From: Faecalibacterium sp. UBA1762
GTDB lineage: Bacteria; Bacillota; Clostridia; Oscillospirales; Ruminococcaceae
NCBI GenBank assembly: GCA_002314755.1
Contig: DCHC01000036.1
Location: 268 to 64,267, forward strand
Direction: 5' to 3'
DNA length: 64,000 bases
This document shows, piece after piece, positions 60,173 to 64,000 of this stretch (positions within the stretch are counted from its first letter, which is position 1; each line of letters opens with the position of its first letter). The notes under the pieces were generated by a model. It worked only from the letters and a program-made list of their open reading frames with translations. It made no database searches and was not told the origin of the DNA. The position numbers were made by a program, and so were the translations under genes.

Positions 60173-60778
60173 TTAGCCGATAATCAGCTTGCCGAAGCAT
60201 TCCGGACGGTGGTAGTCCGGGTGATCGCTGACAATGGGGTTCCACACCACATAATGCTCCACCTCGGTTTTGTCGCCGCACTTATACATATTGGCTGTAA
60301 AGCTATCACCCTTTGCAAAGGCTTTTTTGCCCCACAGCATCGTAACCGTCTCCAGGGGAATAAAGCCCTGCCAGCCCCAGTATTCGCCCTCGCGGAAAGT
60401 CTCCACAGTGGGCAGCGGGCAGCCCAGCGCACGCAGCTTTTTACGGCCGTGCCGCTCTACGCCCAGCCCCAACAGGCTGGTACCCAGGCTATTGGCCTCC
60501 AGGTTCAGATAGCCAACACCGGCATCGGGGGCAAAATCGGCAAAAAACTCCATACAACTGTCCTGACAGACGGCATCATCCGGCTGAGTGTAAACGGCAC
60601 GGGGGTTTTGCTCCTTACATGTCATGCGTACGGCAAAGCCCCGGTCCTGCAGGTAGACAATCTGGCAGAAGGTCTCGGGCTTATAGCTGCCGCCCCAGGG
60701 CATTTCGCAGATTTCAGCTTTTTCCACAGCAGACCAGTCCGGCATTTCCGCAACGGTTTTTACGACATATTCCTTCAT
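60173..60778 (-). CDS. CBM9-like (DOMON-fold) carbohydrate-binding protein
   Basis: The 201-residue protein reads as a CBM9_2-type beta-sandwich. It has WGGSYKPETFCQIVYLQDRGFAVRMTCKEQNPRAVY, VCQDSCMEFFADFAPD (ligand-contact face) and GWQGFIPLETV, with a conserved VVWNPIVSDHPDYHRPECFGKLII tail. There is no signal peptide, so it is cytosolic. Such stand-alone proteins occur in Clostridia sugar loci with unproved function. AAAGGAG precedes the ATG. Confidence 0.75.
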   Translation of the reverse strand: MKEYVVKTVAEMPDWSAVEKAEICEMPWGGSYKPETFCQIVYLQDRGFAVRMTCKEQNPRAVYTQPDDAVCQDSCMEFFADFAPDAGVGYLNLEANSLGTSLLGLGVERHGRKKLRALGCPLPTVETFREGEYWGWQGFIPLETVTMLWGKKAFAKGDSFTANMYKCGDKTEVEHYVVWNPIVSDHPDYHRPECFGKLIIG

Positions 60779-60857
60779 AATAAGCTCCTTTCATATACGA
60801 TCCGTATATTTCGGTTTCTATTTTACAAAATAGGTTTTTTAAGGATCAAAGGGTAAA

Positions 60858-61619
60858 TTAACCGCGAATGCCGTTGCGCACAGCGGTAAAACCGGGAATG
60901 TTGTCGTACAGGTGGCGGGCTATCACCTCTAACAGCAGATAGTCCTCTTCACTGTCAATATCCAAAATGCCGGTATCAAACATCTCGTAAATTTTGACCC
61001 TGCCCTTCCATAGATCCTGACCGCCCTCGCCCAAAACAAAGCTGCGGGAGAAGATGTACAAAGAGGCATTGATGTCATAGCAGGCAGGGGCCTGTTGACG
61101 GCTGGTAAAATTATTTTCAATAATACGGCAGGCGTAGCCGTCCGCTGTGAGCTGAGCCATATTAAAATAGGGGTTGCGGCGGCTGGGTGCGGCGGACATG
61201 ACCAGATCCAGCGGTTCAGCTTCGTACATTTCCATTGCGCGGATCAAGTCAAAGTCCTGACGCAGGGGGCTGGTGATATCCAGGTCGATCAAGCAGTCAT
61301 ACTGCTTTGCATTTTTTGTCTCCATCCGTTTCATGCAGTCCTCGTAGACCGCCTCCTTGGGTACCCGGTCCCCGGCAAGCTCCTCGCCGCGGGGCAAAAA
61401 GACGACCTCCGGGTATTTGTCTGCAACCAGCGCGGCAAGCTCGGGGCTGTCGGTGTTCAGGCAGATATCCACGGCAAGATCGGGGCGGGCAGCGGCAAAC
61501 AGTTGGGCGGCGCTGATGCTATAGTACACCATGGGCTTATCGTAGAAGGTTTTCAGGTTTTTATTGCGAAAGCCTTTGCTTCCGGCACGGCCGCAGATTG
61601 TGACAAGAACATTTTTCAT
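60858..61619 (-). CDS. NeuA-like acylneuraminate/nonulosonate cytidylyltransferase
   Basis: The 253-residue nucleotidyltransferase starts with the CMP-NeuAc-synthetase P-loop variant ICGRAGSKGFRNKNLK (about 8-23) and has DLDITSPLRQDFDLIRAMEMY near 110 and a DINASLYIFSR near 185. It would activate a sialic-acid-like or other 3-deoxy sugar with CTP. Partner genes (NeuB, NeuC) are not in this window. GAAAGGA precedes the ATG. A membrane-protein pair is encoded upstream on the same strand. Confidence 0.85.
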   Translation of the reverse strand: MKNVLVTICGRAGSKGFRNKNLKTFYDKPMVYYSISAAQLFAAARPDLAVDICLNTDSPELAALVADKYPEVVFLPRGEELAGDRVPKEAVYEDCMKRMETKNAKQYDCLIDLDITSPLRQDFDLIRAMEMYEAEPLDLVMSAAPSRRNPYFNMAQLTADGYACRIIENNFTSRQQAPACYDINASLYIFSRSFVLGEGGQDLWKGRVKIYEMFDTGILDIDSEEDYLLLEVIARHLYDNIPGFTAVRNGIRG

Positions 61620-61643
61620 AGGAGTAGGATCCTTTCTATTGAC

Positions 61644-62300
61644 TTATTGATCATCGGAACAGGTCTTCTTTTTCCGTTTGAACGCAAAATAGCAGTCAGT
61701 CAGAGCGGTGATAGCTGCGGCAACAAGGCCGGGACCGGCAACCAGCCAAAACAGACTGCCGCCGTCCGGGGTAAAAAAGCTGGCGACAGAACGCTGACGG
61801 TTTAGGGTGATATCACGAAAAAGGACATGCAGGTCCGTGCAGCTGCCCGGGTCAAGACGGATGGCCCGAACCCCTTTCGGCAGCCGGAAGGTTAGGCTGC
61901 CGTCGCTATTTTCCGTGGCCCAAACACGTTTGTTTTGCCCAAAGGCCTCGTCGAGGCGGTTGACATAGTAAAGGCATTTTTCATACGGATACCGGTCATA
62001 ACTGACAGTTAAGGTCAGGCTTTCCAGCTTTTGTCCCTCCGGTACCGTGTATAGCAGCTGAGGGTCCTCGTTGGTGGAAATCATCGTTTCACCCTCCAGC
62101 AGGGCGTTGACCGGCGTAAAGTCGGAAAGGGAGAGGCGGGTTTCAGTCAGTACCCCCTTAGCCCGGTCGGCAGTGTTCTGAACCAGGGAGAAAAGTGCCG
62201 CCAGCAGGGCAAAAACAAAGGTTACAAGATACAGTAGTAAAGGCAAACTGCTGCGCAGTCCGCAGCAGCTTTTCAGTTTAAAAAGGCACAGATGTTTCAC
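61644..62300 (-). CDS. Membrane protein of unknown function, two-helix with extracytoplasmic domain
   Basis: The product (218 residues) starts at GTG 62300, which overlaps the TGA of the upstream gene as GTGA; AGGAGGTGG lies 7 bases before it. It has one membrane helix near 20-40 (PLLLYLVTFVFALLAALFSL) and one near 187-208, with a polar beta-type region between them that must face outside. No family is recognised. It belongs to the surface-polymer gene group. Confidence 0.6.
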   Translation of the reverse strand: MKHLCLFKLKSCCGLRSSLPLLLYLVTFVFALLAALFSLVQNTADRAKGVLTETRLSLSDFTPVNALLEGETMISTNEDPQLLYTVPEGQKLESLTLTVSYDRYPYEKCLYYVNRLDEAFGQNKRVWATENSDGSLTFRLPKGVRAIRLDPGSCTDLHVLFRDITLNRQRSVASFFTPDGGSLFWLVAGPGLVAAAITALTDCYFAFKRKKKTCSDDQ

Positions 62301-64000
62301 GGTAAGGCCACCTCCTGAACGGGGGCGTACAACAGGGAATCCCCGGAATTGACTCGGTAATATAGCTGCACAGTGCCCTGCCTGGCACCGGCAAGGCAAT
62401 CAGTAAACAGGCTGGCGTACTCCGCCTCAAAGACGGCATCCACATGCTCGGTAAAGATGTAAGCGCAGTCCCGTTCAATTAGGTAGTCGGTCAGCTCTGA
62501 CAAACTGAGAGTATGGTAATAGGGGCTGCCGTCATAGTTATCCGCGCTGCCAATGGGGCCGCCGCCAAAGCTGTAATCCATAGGCAGGGGCAGCAGCTGG
62601 TAGCAGTAGTTAAAGTATTTTCCGCCGTTGTCGTCGGTGCTGACGAAAAAGATGGTTCCCTCCAGCCCGCAGTCATCAATCTGCGCAGCAACGGTCTGCG
62701 CCGTGTTTTCATACGCGATCTGCTGGGTAAAGGTGGTTTCCGGATAATCCAGCACAGTCATCTGTGGCCGAATATAAATGGCGGTCACCAGCAGACTGAG
62801 ACCGGCAACGCCTACGGCAAACAGGGTCATCAAAGCGGTTCTTCGCCGGGGATCCTGCGCCTCAGCCGGAAGTGCGGCAATAGCGTTTTTACTCGTTTCA
62901 CATCGGCAACCCGCGCCAAGGGTCAGATGGGCGACCGACAGCAAGAACCAAAAGATATAGTAGCTGACCACATAACGGTTATAATCTGACAAAATCGCAG
63001 CCTGGGTGGGTTTAAATATAAAGGCGTAGCTGAGAATCAGTACCCAGTAGTAGCCGACAAAGCCAAGCAGACTAAACAGTCCGGCGGTCAAAGTGCGCCG
63101 ACGAATCATTTTTTGGGGTGCAAGCAAAGCGGCAACCAAAAATAGACCGGTGCAGACTGCAGCTACACATAGACCGGTACCGGTCAACATGGAAAGAGGG
63201 TTATCCTCCCCAAGCAACCGGTCAAGAACACTGCGGCTCAGGCTGCCAAGCAGGGTCAGCCGGGTGTGGACAAAGGCGTCCAGCATATCCTTGCTGACCT
63301 GGATATATAGGCTGGTGCGCTGGGCGGGGAACAGCAGCTGCCGGATGCCCAGCACGACCACCTGGGTCACGGTCAGGTTGGTGGTACCCACCTGGCCGGT
63401 GCTTTCCCGCAGGGCAACGACCGAAGCTACATGCCGGCTCCAGGTAAGATAGGCGACCAACGGAGCAGCCAATACGCCAATAGCGGATACAATGCGTCGC
63501 CAAAGCTTTGTGTGGGGAAGGGGCGGATTCTCTGTGACCCGGAAGCATAACCGGTCGAAGGCGCAGATACCTGCGGCAACCATTACCACAGGAAAAGCGT
63601 TTTCTTTAATCAGACCGACGGCGGCGAAGATCAGATAGACTGCAAGATGCCCTACAGAATGGGAGAACCCGTCACTTTCGCCGTTAAGGGTACCGCTGCT
63701 GCGCCGCAGTGCGAAATACCAGGCGGCGGCACCCGCGGCAAGAATACCGGCAGGCAGATCTCCATAGGCGCTCATATAGGTATTGGTCACATCAAGAATA
63801 CGGCAATACTCCGCCAACAGATAGGGAGAAAGCAGACATAGCAGCAGACAGGCAGCCGAAAGCGGGTACTGTTTCCAGCTGCTTTTTTTATCCTGCCGGG
63901 GGTCGTTGACCCCGCTGACCACAGCAGCGTAGGCAGAGAAAAGCAGTACATCGTATCCGACAAAGGTCTTCCAGGGGGCAAAGGTACCGAAAAACTGAAA
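62297..64000 (-). CDS. Polytopic membrane protein, N-terminally truncated by the window edge
   Basis: The frame is open from 64000 down to the TGA at 62299-62297, so at least 567 residues are visible and the start lies outside. About ten hydrophobic segments (for example PLSAACLLLCLLSPYLLA, VGHLAVYLIFAAVGLI) are followed by a C-terminal region of about 150 residues that is mostly polar and may be extracytoplasmic. The layout resembles glycan glycosyltransferases of the GT-C type, but no catalytic Asp motif can be assigned. Its stop is coupled to the next gene by GTGA. Confidence 0.7.
   Translation of the reverse strand, partial: FQFFGTFAPWKTFVGYDVLLFSAYAAVVSGVNDPRQDKKSSWKQYPLSAACLLLCLLSPYLLAEYCRILDVTNTYMSAYGDLPAGILAAGAAAWYFALRRSSGTLNGESDGFSHSVGHLAVYLIFAAVGLIKENAFPVVMVAAGICAFDRLCFRVTENPPLPHTKLWRRIVSAIGVLAAPLVAYLTWSRHVASVVALRESTGQVGTTNLTVTQVVVLGIRQLLFPAQRTSLYIQVSKDMLDAFVHTRLTLLGSLSRSVLDRLLGEDNPLSMLTGTGLCVAAVCTGLFLVAALLAPQKMIRRRTLTAGLFSLLGFVGYYWVLILSYAFIFKPTQAAILSDYNRYVVSYYIFWFLLSVAHLTLGAGCRCETSKNAIAALPAEAQDPRRRTALMTLFAVGVAGLSLLVTAIYIRPQMTVLDYPETTFTQQIAYENTAQTVAAQIDDCGLEGTIFFVSTDDNGGKYFNYCYQLLPLPMDYSFGGGPIGSADNYDGSPYYHTLSLSELTDYLIERDCAYIFTEHVDAVFEAEYASLFTDCLAGARQGTVQLYYRVNSGDSLLYAPVQEVALP

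Overview
This 64 kb chromosomal window looks like a spore-forming Clostridia member, most likely of the Oscillospiraceae/Ruminococcaceae type. The evidence is a zinc-form S14/L36/S4 ribosomal protein set in the usual Firmicutes spc-alpha order, a SpoIIE phosphatase, a Phe T-box leader, an Obg/Mini-RNase III pair, a reverse rubrerythrin, Firmicutes-type TTGnnn/TATAAT promoters, strong AGGAGG ribosome binding sites and moderately high GC coding DNA. I saw no phage, insertion sequence, CRISPR array, tRNA or rRNA. Species cannot be named from the sequence alone.

Layout. (1) 1-9110: the distal spc-alpha superoperon, rpsN(end)-rpsH-rplF-rplR-rpsE-rpmD-rplO-secY-adk-map-KOW protein-infA-rpmJ-rpsM-rpsK-rpsD-rpoA-rplQ, closed by a strong terminator at 9137. 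(2) 9172-15349: a structured gene-free stretch, a lipoprotein, an L21-leader-controlled rplU-rpmA pair, obgE, mrnC, a 53-residue Asn/Ser/Lys protein on the minus strand, an rRNA methyltransferase and sfsA. (3) 15350-24743: an intergenic region holding a probable minus-strand structured RNA and a Spo0A-type promoter (21-bp spacer), then spoIIE, rhaB-rhaA, a giant SpoIID plus peptidoglycan-binding protein and a solitary mazF. (4) 24886-29333: acpS (minus), then pheS-pheT behind a T-box.

(5) 29408-36607: minus-strand genes for a lipoprotein M3 peptidase, a hydroxypyruvate-isomerase-like TIM barrel, an esterase, an ABC-F ATPase, a lipase-like hydrolase and a YjjG-type HAD phosphatase. (6) 36817-39340: two small membrane proteins, reverse rubrerythrin and an SGNH hydrolase. 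(7) 39593-45270: a four-gene unit (FkbH-like HAD protein, MBOAT acyltransferase, membrane-anchored SGNH protein, GT-B-like surface-carbohydrate protein) that looks like a cell-surface glycopolymer acylation system. (8) 45483-49482: recA-recX, rimO, pgsA. (9) 49781-53286: a sugar-type ABC importer without an ATPase. (10) 53432-58803: an Lrp/AsnC regulator and an anaerobic glycerol-3-phosphate operon (two FAD oxidoreductases, a DUF1667 protein, glpK). (11) 59003-64000: a beta-propeller glycosidase-like protein, a CBM9-like protein, a NeuA-like cytidylyltransferase and two membrane proteins, the last running off the window.

The points most worth a second look are the minus-strand structured RNA unit at 15398-15750, the FkbH/MBOAT/SGNH/GT cluster, the absence of prp together with an extension-free L27, the spoIIE promoter architecture, the uncharacterised structures flanking rpmJ, and the tiny gene at 12885-13046.
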